DNA of 62,788 nt. Source: Ktedonobacterales bacterium (GTDB lineage Bacteria; Chloroflexota; Ktedonobacteria; Ktedonobacterales; DATBGS01). The position numbers and the translations under genes were made by a program. The notes under the pieces are model-generated. The model saw nothing but the letters and a program-made list of their open reading frames with translations, was not told the origin of the DNA and made no database searches. Numbering within the stretch: the stretch's first letter is position 1; each line of letters begins with the position of its first letter. The stretch lies in contig DATBHW010000056.1 in assembly GCA_036557285.1 (NCBI GenBank), positions 1 through 62,788 on the forward strand, given 5' to 3'. Of this stretch, positions 1-9,003 are shown in pieces.

Positions 1-1
1 G

Positions 2-106
2 GACGACCTGCACGAGACCCAAGCCAGCCGCTGCTTGACGCTTCAGGCAAACCCTGAGCGTATCTGTGGCCTCACCGCCTTCCATTGGTGGCCGCAACTC
101 GCATGA
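2..106 (+). CDS. possible 3' end of a gene entering from the left edge
   Basis: An open frame without a start runs from base 2 to a TGA at 104-106 (34 codons, ending in HWWPQLA). It may be the tail of a gene cut by the window edge. I do not recognise the protein; a transposase C-terminus is only a guess. The next 350 bases hold no frame I believe in. Confidence 0.25.
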   Translation, partial: DDLHETQASRCLTLQANPERICGLTAFHWWPQLA

Positions 107-359
107 TAGCACTGCTATTTAACAGGATTTGGTATAAGACCGACGTGGCAAGGCAAGCATTCATGAGGCGTATATTACAATACATCAGCGGCTTTGCAAG
201 AGGCTATGGTCGTCATAACCACGCTGCTTGTTCCTTTTGGGGGATTTCGGATATTTTCGGGCGCGTGCGGCTCTATACCGTGGGGTTTGCGATCTTTACC
301 GTCGGCAGCACGCTGGATGGTTCCTGGTGTGCCTCTGCCACTGCACTCTCTTACTAGAC

Positions 360-375
360 TGTGAACTAGCTCACA
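360..375. promoter_or_regulatory. CRP/FNR-type palindrome upstream of the sigma-factor gene
   Basis: TGTGA (360-364), six bases, then TCACA (371-375) is a perfect match to the E. coli CRP core consensus. It lies about 88 bases before the sigma-factor ATG. The match is seen; that a CRP-family protein binds here is inference. Confidence 0.4.
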
Positions 376-462
376 TTCCTCCGTATTGGCGCCTTTTCTC
401 TGTAATGGTTTCACCCTGGCAGCGATGTACTGAGTAGCACATCCTGACTACAGAGGTGTCTG

Positions 463-1053
463 ATGCAACCGAGTCCTTCCAGTTCGCACATGGATAGTCC
501 AGCCGCCCTCTACCAGGAGTACGCGCCACTTCTGTTCGCGTACCTGCGTCGGCAGACGGCTTCGCTGGAAGAGGCGGAAGACCTGCTGGTGGAGGTCTTT
601 CTGGCCGCGTTGGAACGCAACCAGCTTCTTGCCGTGCCCGAAGGGGAGCGGCGGCGCTGGCTGTTTGGCGTAGCGCAGCACAAGCTGGTGGACTCGTATC
701 GGCGCTCGGCGCGCCTGCGGATCGTCCCGCTGGACGCGCTCCCCAAGACCTTGGAGGAAGACGCGACACAGACTCCCGAACAGGTCGTGCTGCGCCAGGA
801 GGCGCAGATAGAACTGCGCGCAGCGATCCGGCGCTTGCCGCCGCCGCAGCAGCAGGTGCTGTACCTGCGCTTTGCGCATGGACTCGGCGCTGCCGAGATC
901 GCTGCTGTCCTGGGCAAAGGCGAGGGGGCCGTGCGCATCTTGATCTGGCGCACACTCAAGCTCTTGCGCACCTATTTCGCGGCAGCCCTCCTGCCAGTGA
1001 GGATGGAGGACATACTGGCTGTCTTGCTGGTCAACCTGCGACTGGACAAATAA
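463..1053 (+). CDS. ECF-type RNA polymerase sigma factor
   Basis: A 196-residue sigma-70 family protein of extracytoplasmic-function size. Region 2 lies at about residues 15-80 (YQEYAPLLFAYLRR, then EEAEDLLVEVFLAALE). Region 4, which reads the -35 box, is at about 120-172 (LPPPQQQVLYLRFAHGLGAA, then the recognition helix GEGAVRILIWRTLKLLR). AGAGGTG lies a few bases before the ATG. No anti-sigma gene is adjacent; the next gene is an ArsR regulator 86 bases on, so control may be transcriptional, and a CRP-like palindrome lies upstream. Family assignment is firm; the regulon is unknown. Confidence 0.85.
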   Translation: MQPSPSSSHMDSPAALYQEYAPLLFAYLRRQTASLEEAEDLLVEVFLAALERNQLLAVPEGERRRWLFGVAQHKLVDSYRRSARLRIVPLDALPKTLEEDATQTPEQVVLRQEAQIELRAAIRRLPPPQQQVLYLRFAHGLGAAEIAAVLGKGEGAVRILIWRTLKLLRTYFAAALLPVRMEDILAVLLVNLRLDK

Positions 1054-1139
1054 GTGAAGATGTTGTAACATATCATGAGAAGCTGATGTATCTAATGTAT
1101 CATTACAACCAAATGTATTTCACCCTCCAGGAGATGATG

Positions 1140-1838
1140 ATGAGTGAAAGTGATCAACTGGTCATCCTTGCTCAAGCACTGGCTGACCCGGTGCGGCTTG
1201 GGATACTTCAACACTTAATGGCAGGCCCCGCAACCGTGTCGGAATTGCAGTCCCTCACTGGCGTCTCTCAATCAAACGTCTCCAACCATCTGGCTTTGCT
1301 GCGCGAACGTGATCTGGTGCGAGCGGCACGAGAGGGGCGGCACATTATCTATGCCCTGCGCGATGCATCGGTGGGCCACCTGGTTGAGTCCCTCACGGTA
1401 GTGGCGGGGATGGTCCCGGTCAGGCTCTGGAAATCACCACAGCTCGTTGCTGCCCGTACCTGCTACGATCATCTTGCAGGCCGCTATAGTGTGGCTCTTT
1501 TTGATGCCCTGCTGGCTCTGGAGGCCATCAAGGAACCAGGAGCCATGCATGCTGAGGTGGAGCTTGGGGCCAGGGGGGAGGAGGTGTTTGGCAAGCTTGG
1601 ACTCAATCTAAGCGCCGTGCGACGAGAACGGCGTCGCTTTGCGTTCGCCTGCCCCGACTGGACCGAGCGGCGCCCCCACCTGGGAGGCAGCCTTGGGGCA
1701 GCACTGTGGGCCACCTGTGTCGAGCATGGCTGGGTAGTCAAGCAGCAGGGGACACGTGCTATCGTTGTCACCGATCTGGGCAAGCAGCAGTTCTGGGAAC
1801 AATTGGGTGTCCAGATGCCATTGCCAGAGGGAGCGTGA
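1140..1838 (+). CDS. ArsR-family winged-helix transcriptional regulator
   Basis: A 232-residue DNA-binding regulator. Residues 5-90 form an ArsR winged helix (LADPVRLGILQHLMAG, then the recognition helix SQSNVSNHLALLRERDLV). The C-terminal half carries motifs typical of the long ArsR subgroup, ARTCYDHLAGR and CPDWTERRPHLGGSLGAAL. The frame opens at 1086, but ATG 1140 is preferred: AGGAG at 1129-1133 sits six bases before it, and the winged helix begins just after. The ligand is unknown; the Cys and His residues of the second half could bind a metal, but this is not shown. Confidence 0.8.
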   Translation: MSESDQLVILAQALADPVRLGILQHLMAGPATVSELQSLTGVSQSNVSNHLALLRERDLVRAAREGRHIIYALRDASVGHLVESLTVVAGMVPVRLWKSPQLVAARTCYDHLAGRYSVALFDALLALEAIKEPGAMHAEVELGARGEEVFGKLGLNLSAVRRERRRFAFACPDWTERRPHLGGSLGAALWATCVEHGWVVKQQGTRAIVVTDLGKQQFWEQLGVQMPLPEGA

Positions 1839-1901
1839 CTGATTCATTTCCCCAGAAATGACCGGGATGAAGAAGGCAACTCGCCTGCTTTACCTCCTTC
1901 T

Positions 1902-3449
1902 TCACTCCATGCTATCAATGAAGGTCCGGGCGCCCTGTAGAAACCGATAGGCATCACTAAACGTCGTTGCCAGTCCAACAGAAGCGCGCAGGGCGCCTGT
2001 CTTTTGCCCATCAATCACCAGGAGAAATTGCTCATACGTCATCCGCTCTTTCTCCCCGAAACAGTTCGCCAGACGCTCTTTCGTAAAGTCCAGGGCAACC
2101 TCTCGGACTCCCGGATTGCAGAAGCATCCGCTGCGTAAGGAGATAGAAAGGTGATTGGTCTTTGCTTGTGCCTGATAGCAATCGAGAAGTTTTCCCTCTG
2201 GGTTCAAGAAATTGAAGGCAATCGTCCCGCCACGCCGGTCTGTTGTGAGGGGGCCATAGATTTGCACCACTGGTTTGCCATTGCTGTGACGCAGCGCGGT
2301 CAACTGCTCCAGCAGCCATCCGGTCAGGCACAACACACGCTCGTGAATCATTTCGATGCCAATGCTCGCAATATAGTTCAGCCCGATTTCTACCGCAGGG
2401 ATGTTGAGGTAATTGACTGTGCCGTCTTCAAAGCCTGCCGCGCCCGGTGTCAGATAAAATCCAGCGCCGGTCTCTTCGGCGGCAATAACCGATGACAAGG
2501 TAATTGTGCCTCCAGCGTACCAGGGGCGTTGCAGTTTTGCCAACGCTTGTTTGCGCGCTAGCAGGCATCCGATGCCAGTCGGGTACCCGAAAATTTTGTA
2601 GAAGGAGAGGGGCACAAAATCGGGATGCCATTGACCCAGGTCCAGGCGATTGGTCGGGACAAAGGCAGCACAATCCACCAGTACATCCCATCCTTGTTCA
2701 TGCGCCAGTTCGATCCATTCCAGGGGATGTTGCACGCCGCTGACGTTGGATTGGGCCGGGTAGGCGAAGAGGTTCGCATGTTTTCGTCGCGCCTGATGGA
2801 GTTGTTGCAGTAGATGCGCTTCGTCCACCCGCAAATCCGGCGGGGTAATCGGCACATAGGAGAACAGCGCGCCTTTCGCACGGGCAAACTCACGAATGCC
2901 GTTCACCGAGTTGTGATTATCAAAGGTCAGCAGGTACTGGCCGCTGGGGCCAAAAGGGTAGGCTTCACCGACGAGCTTGAGCGCCCCACTGGCATTGGAA
3001 GTAAAGATCACCTCATATTCCCTGGGATCAGCGTTGAAATACTCGAGGACGTAGCTGCGCGTGTGTTCCACCAGGTCTGTCATAGCCTGAGAGGCTGGGT
3101 TCGTAGAATGGGGATTGCCAAACACCTGACTGGTCAACAGGGCCATATGCGCACGCAGTTGGGATTCTGCGTACAGCCCACCGCCCGTGTAATCCAGATA
3201 CACCTGCCCTTGCTGATCCAGGCGGTTGTACTCCCGCGCGCGCAGTTCGTCCAGATACCCGGTGGAAGCATACGTGGGATACCGCTGCTGAAAAGCCGCC
3301 AGCGCCTCCTCTATGGAAGGGAGAGGGCTGATCTGAGGTACGAGCGTGGATTCCCGGAGGGGCCTTCCACACTCGCCACCAAAAGGCGCATTGGCTGGTA
3401 ATGGCTCACAACAAGAGGAGCAGTCACCAGGCGCAGAAGCCCAGGCCAT
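1902..3449 (-). CDS. PLP-dependent class V aminotransferase-fold protein (MoCo-sulfurase or cysteine-desulfurase-like)
   Basis: A 515-residue protein of the NifS/MOCS3 fold. Visible features are the start of the PLP domain (YLDYTGGGLYAESQLRAHM), the PLP lysine in SFYKIFGYPTG (about Lys285) and a C-terminal cysteine loop RSGCFCNPGVRE that could take part in sulfur transfer. It resembles the N-terminal domain of molybdenum-cofactor sulfurases without a MOSC domain. The N-terminus carries CSSC...GGECGRPL, a zinc-ribbon pattern in which one cysteine is glycine. ATG 3449 was chosen over an upstream TTG because AAGGAGG lies eight bases before it. The substrate is unknown. Confidence 0.75.
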   Translation of the reverse strand: MAWASAPGDCSSCCEPLPANAPFGGECGRPLRESTLVPQISPLPSIEEALAAFQQRYPTYASTGYLDELRAREYNRLDQQGQVYLDYTGGGLYAESQLRAHMALLTSQVFGNPHSTNPASQAMTDLVEHTRSYVLEYFNADPREYEVIFTSNASGALKLVGEAYPFGPSGQYLLTFDNHNSVNGIREFARAKGALFSYVPITPPDLRVDEAHLLQQLHQARRKHANLFAYPAQSNVSGVQHPLEWIELAHEQGWDVLVDCAAFVPTNRLDLGQWHPDFVPLSFYKIFGYPTGIGCLLARKQALAKLQRPWYAGGTITLSSVIAAEETGAGFYLTPGAAGFEDGTVNYLNIPAVEIGLNYIASIGIEMIHERVLCLTGWLLEQLTALRHSNGKPVVQIYGPLTTDRRGGTIAFNFLNPEGKLLDCYQAQAKTNHLSISLRSGCFCNPGVREVALDFTKERLANCFGEKERMTYEQFLLVIDGQKTGALRASVGLATTFSDAYRFLQGARTFIDSME

Positions 3450-3548
3450 AGGAGCGTCCTCCTTTTCCGCAAAGGGGCAGCATGCCCCAAAACACAACTG
3501 GGCACAGGCGGGTATGAACCATGATGGACAAAGTGGTCTATAGCTCCT

Positions 3549-3794
3549 CTACTCTTCACACCATCCGCGCAGCGTACTCAAATTCAGTAGATCCCCTCCA
3601 CAGCCCGGGCATATCGGCTCGATGGCAGCTATGAGCCACCCCCCTTCGCCTAGCTTTCTCGTGACCCTCCAGAGTTCGTGGGCCTCGGCGCACCGATGCA
3701 CCATAAGGAAGCTGCACTGGCAAAATGCTGTCGTGCAGAAGCCCATCTCCCAGGTTCTGGCCTTTTGTTGAGTGTCTTGCTGGAATGTGTCCAT
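3549..3794 (-). CDS. small cysteine-rich hypothetical protein
   Basis: An 81-residue protein of unknown function. It has clustered cysteines (FCTTAFCQCSF, CPGCGGDLL and a C-terminal WCEE), suggesting metal or cluster binding. The start at 3794 has AGAGG about five bases upstream; ATG 3821 in the same frame is an alternative. It lies 99 bases upstream of the class V aminotransferase start on the same strand, so the two may be co-transcribed. No family recognised. Confidence 0.5.
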   Translation of the reverse strand: MDTFQQDTQQKARTWEMGFCTTAFCQCSFLMVHRCAEAHELWRVTRKLGEGGWLIAAIEPICPGCGGDLLNLSTLRGWCEE

Positions 3795-4195
3795 GATTCC
3801 TCTTTGCTGTTTATCAATCATTCTTCCCCCGCCCTCCCCTGGATGCGGACAGCGCCGCCGTGTGGTCTGCCAGAGCCGAGCCAGAGAGGCCCTACCACCT
3901 TTTGGTGAGTGAAACACGACCAGGTGCTACGCACCTGGGTACTGTACAAGCATCAGTCTAAAGGTTCAGCGCCAAGCGCGCATCGGGGGAATCTCCCAAT
4001 TGGCAAGCCAGGCGTAAATTAGGAGGAAACCCCTATGCGCGCTTGATGGCCTGCACCATTCCATGCCGCCTGGAGCTTGGCAGCAAGGCGCTTCCGGCAC
4101 GAAGGCTTGTGCCAGGGCTATTGGAGGAGCAGAGGAGGAGCCGTAGAGTGATCTCAAGGCACAGCAGAGTGCTGGAGAGGTGGGAGAAAGTCCTG
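3795..4195. other. gap without a convincing gene
   Basis: The only structure noted is a short hairpin, CCAGGTG...CACCTGG at 3920-3938, without a T-run. The open frames here lack ribosome-binding sites and family features. Confidence 0.4.
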
Positions 4196-6967
4196 CTATG
4201 CCAGCCCATGCCGGATGGCATAGGCGACGGCAGCGGCCCGGTTTTCGCAGCCAATCTTCTGGAAGATGCTGGTCAGGTGGTTGATGATGGTTTTCTCGCT
4301 CAGACCCAGGGTGTCAGCAATGGCGCGATTGCTCTGCCCCCCGGTGAGCAGTCGGAGAACCTGGGCCTGACGGGTGCTGAGTCCGGCTGGCAGAGTCACT
4401 CGTTTCCGTGAAGCAGGCAGAGCATTCGGCAGGGTTTCCTGGGTGCTGATCTGTGCTTGATCGGCGGCCCTGGACGATGGAGTGGGTTCAGTGAGCGCGA
4501 CCTGAAGCGCCTGCTTTAAGGTCATCGTCTGTCCCTGTGCCCACAACTGCGCAAACAGCATCTCCCCACCCTGAGATGACGCTGCATTGCTCATCGGCGT
4601 CTCCAGGAGAGCGCGCAGGTCGTCCAGGTGTTGCTCACAAGCCGCCCGTTCGGCGGGCGCGAGTTGAAGACTGCGGCTGAGCCGGGGCAGGGCGGCAGCG
4701 AAGAGGACCGTCGCGTGCTGTAAGGCGCCTTCGGTGTGAGCGACGGAGGCGAGACCCAGCAAGCAGTGACCGGCTGGTTCGCTGGCTGCGATGCTCGCGG
4801 CCAGGCGCAGCCCGTCACGGTAGGTCGCTTTTGCCTGTTCCACCTGGCCCTGTGCCTGGGCTACCTGCCCCTGGATGGACAACAGGCGACCCGTCGCATA
4901 GCGATCCCCTGCCTGGTGCGCCAGTAACAGGGCTTCTACACACAGGGCATCGGCGCGCGCGTAGTCACCAGCCAGGCGGGCGAGGGTGGCTAAGCCTGCC
5001 AGCGACCAGTAGACGGCCCCGGCATAGCCGATGTGCCGGGCCAGCGTCAGGTTCTCCTCCAGCAAGGCATGCGCCTGGCCCAGTTCTCCGCGCGCGAAAG
5101 CAAGCGCGGCCAGGTGACGCCGGGTGCGCGTGCCAAAACCTGGGTGATGGTCAAACGCCTGTACCAGGTGTCGGGCCTGCTCCCAGTGGGCGATGGCGCG
5201 CGCCTCGTCGCCCTGTTTCTCTGCGAGGAGGGCGAGCAGGCTCTCGTGAAAGGCGACAAACCCCGGCTCGCCCAGAGCCTCACTCAGGGCCAGCCCCCGC
5301 TCGGCCAGGCGCTCGACTGCCGGGTAATCGGCGCGATAGAGCTGCACCTGGGCCGCCCAGCCCAGCGTCAGGGCCAGCCCCTCCTGATCGCCCAGCCGCG
5401 CCGAGAGCGCGCAGCTCTCCTCCAGCCAGGCCAGGCCCTCGGCTTGTTGGTGGTGCAGATACGCGGTCAAAAACCCCAGCCCGCACAGCGCCCGCGCCCG
5501 TGCCACGGTGAGCGCTTCCGCGCCGGGAAGGTCGAGCGCCTGCTGGAGCCAGGAAAGCGCCTCGAAGCGGGCGCCCTGGATGGTCCAGTACCGCCACAGC
5601 GCCCCAGCCAGGCGCAGCAGCGCCTGGGTCTCGCCGCGGTCGCGCAGCCAGGTCAGGGCCGCTCGCAGATTCGCTTGCTCCTGCTCCAGGCACATGTACG
5701 GAGGCGCTGGCTGGCCGCGCATCTCCTGGTAGGCCGCCTGCTCTGCGAGTGCCAGGTAATAGGCCGCATGGGCCTTCTGGCTGGTTTCGTGTTCCCTCTG
5801 GGCCACCAGGGCTTCCAGGCCATAGGCGCGCATGGTCTCCAGCATTCCGAAACGAGGCTCCCCGCCCTCGTGCGCGACAGGCACGAGCAAACTCTTATCT
5901 ACGAGCGCCGTCACGTCATCCAACAGTGGCTCCTGGTAGCCCATGATGGGCACGGCGACCATTTCCAGTGCTTCGAGTGTGCAGCCACCGACGAAGACCG
6001 AGAGCAAGCGGAAGAGCCGTTGTTCTTGAGAAGAGAGCAGGTCGTAGCTCCATGCCAGTGTGTTGGACAGGGTTTGCTGGCGAGCAGGGAGGGTAGGTGA
6101 GCCACCTGTGAGCAGGGTCAGGCGCTCGTTGAGCCGGGCGAGCAACGCTTGCGGAGGCAGAACCTTGATCCGAGCCGCCGCCAGTTCCAGGGCAAGCGGT
6201 AAACCATCCAACTGAGTACAAATGTTTGCCACGACCTGCGCGTTGGTTGGCGTGAGCTGGAAGGTGGGGACGACGGCCTGGGCGCGCTCCAGGAAGAGTG
6301 CAACCGCCGGGTTCTGCGCAAGATCTTCTGGCGTAGCGCAGTAGCCAGGATCGGGCAGCGGAAGCGGCGCCACCGGGAACTGGTGTTCTGCGCGCAGGTG
6401 TAAGGCGGCGCGGCTGGTCACCAGCAGGGTGAGCGTCGGACAGGCGATGAGCAGATCCTCCAGGAGCGGCGCGGCCTGGAGGATCTGTTCAAAATTGTCC
6501 AGGACGAGCAGGGCGTGCCGGTCGTGGAGCGCCTCCTGTACCTGCTCCAGGAGGGAGAGTCCGCGACGCTCATGGACCTGCAAGGCGTTGGCAAGCGTTG
6601 GCGCCACCAGACCTGGCTCGCTGATGCTTGCCAGTGACACAAAGCTCACCCCGTCGCGGAAGGCCGTATGTAGGCGGCGGGCCACCTGCGCGGCCAGGCG
6701 GGTTTTGCCCACGCCTCCTGGTCCCACCAGTGTCACCAATCGCACGGTGGGACGGCGCAGCAGCGTTAAAAGCTGGTCCACATCGCGCTCACGACCGATC
6801 AAAGAGGTCAGTTCGGCAGGCAGGTGATGCTGGACAGCAGCTCTGAAACCGCTGACGGAACTGGACAGGATAGGAGGCCGGTTCGGTGTCAGGTGGTCGG
6901 TATGCTTGAAACGTTGTTCCGGCAAGCGCCGCCTCCGGGTAGCGCGGGTGTCGTGAGACTGGTGCAA
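4196..6967 (-). CDS. AfsR/SARP-like NB-ARC ATPase regulator with LuxR C-terminus
   Basis: A 923-residue signal-transduction ATPase (STAND class). Walker A GPGGVGKT is at residues 82-89, and Walker B HALLVLDNFEQIL near 150. A sensor-like LLVTSRAALHLRAEHQFPV follows. Residues 400-800 are TPR-like helical repeats that usually bind a partner or ligand. Residues 860-923 are a LuxR helix-turn-helix (STRQAQVLRLLTGGQSNRAI, then GLSEKTIINHLTSIFQKIG). The only start before the ATPase is TTG at 6967, supported by GGAGGAG six bases upstream. Target genes are unknown; the MFS gene beyond the 460-base gap on the opposite strand is a candidate. Confidence 0.85.
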   Translation of the reverse strand: MHQSHDTRATRRRRLPEQRFKHTDHLTPNRPPILSSSVSGFRAAVQHHLPAELTSLIGRERDVDQLLTLLRRPTVRLVTLVGPGGVGKTRLAAQVARRLHTAFRDGVSFVSLASISEPGLVAPTLANALQVHERRGLSLLEQVQEALHDRHALLVLDNFEQILQAAPLLEDLLIACPTLTLLVTSRAALHLRAEHQFPVAPLPLPDPGYCATPEDLAQNPAVALFLERAQAVVPTFQLTPTNAQVVANICTQLDGLPLALELAAARIKVLPPQALLARLNERLTLLTGGSPTLPARQQTLSNTLAWSYDLLSSQEQRLFRLLSVFVGGCTLEALEMVAVPIMGYQEPLLDDVTALVDKSLLVPVAHEGGEPRFGMLETMRAYGLEALVAQREHETSQKAHAAYYLALAEQAAYQEMRGQPAPPYMCLEQEQANLRAALTWLRDRGETQALLRLAGALWRYWTIQGARFEALSWLQQALDLPGAEALTVARARALCGLGFLTAYLHHQQAEGLAWLEESCALSARLGDQEGLALTLGWAAQVQLYRADYPAVERLAERGLALSEALGEPGFVAFHESLLALLAEKQGDEARAIAHWEQARHLVQAFDHHPGFGTRTRRHLAALAFARGELGQAHALLEENLTLARHIGYAGAVYWSLAGLATLARLAGDYARADALCVEALLLAHQAGDRYATGRLLSIQGQVAQAQGQVEQAKATYRDGLRLAASIAASEPAGHCLLGLASVAHTEGALQHATVLFAAALPRLSRSLQLAPAERAACEQHLDDLRALLETPMSNAASSQGGEMLFAQLWAQGQTMTLKQALQVALTEPTPSSRAADQAQISTQETLPNALPASRKRVTLPAGLSTRQAQVLRLLTGGQSNRAIADTLGLSEKTIINHLTSIFQKIGCENRAAAVAYAIRHGLA

Positions 6968-7368
6968 AGAAGACTCCTCCCTATCGGCAGCTCCGCTCGC
7001 TGGTTGGTGTCGTGTGGCGATGCTGGGCGAACCAGGCAGATCAGCGTGTTAGATGATTGGCTCGTTATCATCAGTATACCTGAAGCGCTCACATCCGACA
7101 TGGGTAAAATACGCCATCTTGGCCCTGGCGACGACCAGATGGGGCATCTGGTCGCCTAAGAGGCTAGACTGCGTGCGCGCTGGACCAGGAGAAGCTGAAA
7201 GAGGCGAGGACAGCGGCCTTTCGGCATTTATGGAAGGCGCCGTCTCATCTTCAGCGCCTCACTGCCTACCCTTGGTGGAGCAAAGGGACGACATCTATCC
7301 CCTCATCTTCATTGTGAAAGAGTATCACCTGCTTAGAAAACCCCTTTAATTCTGATACCAAGTCGAGA
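6968..7368. other. divergent intergenic region, no gene seen
   Basis: This separates the leftward regulator from the rightward MFS gene. The one + strand frame (7053-7349) has no ribosome-binding site and no recognisable composition. A TATACT on the minus strand near 7074-7079 could be the regulator's -10, but its -35 is poor. Confidence 0.35.
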
Positions 7369-7397
7369 TTGACGTTAACGTAAATGTCTGATATACT
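7369..7397 (+). promoter_or_regulatory. promoter of the MFS gene, with overlapping palindrome
   Basis: TTGACG (7369-7374), a 17-base spacer and TATACT (7392-7397) form a near-consensus promoter 33 bases before the ATG. The -35 is part of the palindrome-like TTGACGTTAACGTAAA (7369-7384), resembling MerR-family (LiuR-like) operators, so repressor or activator control is plausible. Confidence 0.65.
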
Positions 7398-7429
7398 TAG
7401 AGATAAAGCTAACGATTTATGAGGTTTTT

Positions 7430-8812
7430 ATGTTCGCTCGATTAGTTCGAAATCAAGCACGACGCCCACTGAAGATGCGCACTGGGGGATTAGTAATGGC
7501 ACGGGCTTTCAGGGCACTGCGCCATTATAATTTCCGGTTGTTCTGGTTTGGTCAACTTATTTCGTTGATTGGCACCTGGATGCAATCCATCGGCCAGGTC
7601 TGGCTTGTTCTGGAACTCTCGCATAACAATGCGTTGCTACTTGGTCTGGTAGGCGCACTTCAGTTCCTTCCCGTGCTAATTTTGTCGCTCCTGGGGGGCG
7701 TTATCGCTGACCGCTGGCCTAAACGACGATTATTGCTCATCACCCAGAGCAGTGCTATGCTCCTGGCCTTCCTCCTGTATGCGCTCACTGTGACTCATAT
7801 CGTGCAGATCTGGCAAATCCTGGTATTGGCTACCCTCCTGGGGACGATAAATGCCCTCGATATGCCAACCCGCCAGGCGTTTGTCGTAGAAATGGTCGGG
7901 CGCGAAGATGTCTTGAACGCCGTAGCACTCAACTCCTCCCTGTTTAATACCGCCCGCATAATCGGTCCAGGCATCGGAGGAATATTGATCGGCTGGTTGG
8001 GTGTCGCCCCGCTCTTTTTGCTCAACGGGATCAGCTTTATCGCCGTAATTATTGGTTTGGCGCTCATGCGCATTGACAAATTACTGTCGGTAGCCCATTC
8101 CAATAAGGGAGGTGGCTGGAAATCATCCTTTATTCAGTTGAGAGAGGGTCTGGAGTATATACGGCAGACCCCTATAATGCTCACCATCGTCCTCCTGATA
8201 GCTGCCGTAGGGACTTTTGCGCTGAACTTTAATATTATTCTCCCTTTGTTTGCTGCTGACGTGTTGAAAGTGGGAGCGTCCGGCTACGGAGCAATGTCTG
8301 CCATCACCGGGCTTGGCTCTTTGATAGCTGCCCTGGTCATTGCAGCTATTGGGCGCAAGCCACGCATGAGCGTCTTGCTTATCAGTGGAGCAGCGTTGGC
8401 CGCCTGCGAGGTAGGATTTGCATTGTCGCGTTTCTATCCACTTTCGCTCCTTCTGCTGGCAGCCATCGGGTTTGCCACCATCTCATTCTCTGCAACCGCC
8501 AATACCGCGTTGCAAACCGGCAGCCCTGATCACCTTCGTGGACGGATTATGGGCATGTATGTAGTCGTTTTTGCGGGTACAACGCCCATTGGCAACCTGT
8601 TTTCTGGAGGGCTGGCTAGTTGGTGGGGGCCTCCGTTCTCGTTGATCGTAGGCGCCACTGTCGCTGCGTTGGTAGTGGTTTTAAGCCTGCCGAAGCGTAC
8701 AGCGGCCATCACTCCACCTCCAGATGGGATACCACCGGAGATGCTGCTAGATAAATCCGCCGCACCGATCCCGCCAGCGCCGGACCAGGCAAGCGTATCC
8801 AGCGCGAGATGA
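7430..8812 (+). CDS. MFS transporter of the EntS-like (MFS_3) group
   Basis: A 460-residue integral membrane protein with about 12 hydrophobic segments. The N-terminus HYNFRLFWFGQLISLIGTWM is typical of the EntS/DUF894 branch of the major facilitator superfamily, which exports small molecules such as siderophores or drugs. The intracellular loop DRWPKRRLLLITQ is the MFS motif A region. The C-terminus is a proline-rich cytosolic tail. ATG 7430 follows the promoter directly; ATG 7496 has a better GGGGGA site and would drop 22 residues. The substrate is unknown. Confidence 0.85.
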   Translation: MFARLVRNQARRPLKMRTGGLVMARAFRALRHYNFRLFWFGQLISLIGTWMQSIGQVWLVLELSHNNALLLGLVGALQFLPVLILSLLGGVIADRWPKRRLLLITQSSAMLLAFLLYALTVTHIVQIWQILVLATLLGTINALDMPTRQAFVVEMVGREDVLNAVALNSSLFNTARIIGPGIGGILIGWLGVAPLFLLNGISFIAVIIGLALMRIDKLLSVAHSNKGGGWKSSFIQLREGLEYIRQTPIMLTIVLLIAAVGTFALNFNIILPLFAADVLKVGASGYGAMSAITGLGSLIAALVIAAIGRKPRMSVLLISGAALAACEVGFALSRFYPLSLLLLAAIGFATISFSATANTALQTGSPDHLRGRIMGMYVVVFAGTTPIGNLFSGGLASWWGPPFSLIVGATVAALVVVLSLPKRTAAITPPPDGIPPEMLLDKSAAPIPPAPDQASVSSAR

Positions 8813-9003
8813 ATGCTCGCGGAGCCGGGGGGATGCTCTCCCTTCAGTACATCAAGCTTGCGTAAGAAGCACTACTTCCTTACAATACCCACAAGGTCCG
8901 CATTTTAAGGGCTGGGCACTACACGAGAGGTCCATGAAAGCTGAGCCAACCGGAAATAGGTTATCTCATGCACCAATCATTCTAACGTGAGGAATTCTTT
9001 GTT

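Noticed and set aside
85-437. Short overlapping frames near the left edge
   Set aside because: No ribosome-binding sites, no family features, and frames on both strands overlap one another.
5033-6100. 355-codon + strand frame inside the AfsR-like regulator gene
   Set aside because: It is antisense to a clear protein with Walker and HTH motifs; high GC opens antisense frames.
7053-7349. 98-codon + strand frame before the MFS gene
   Set aside because: No ribosome-binding site, and it lies in a divergent regulatory region without recognisable protein features.
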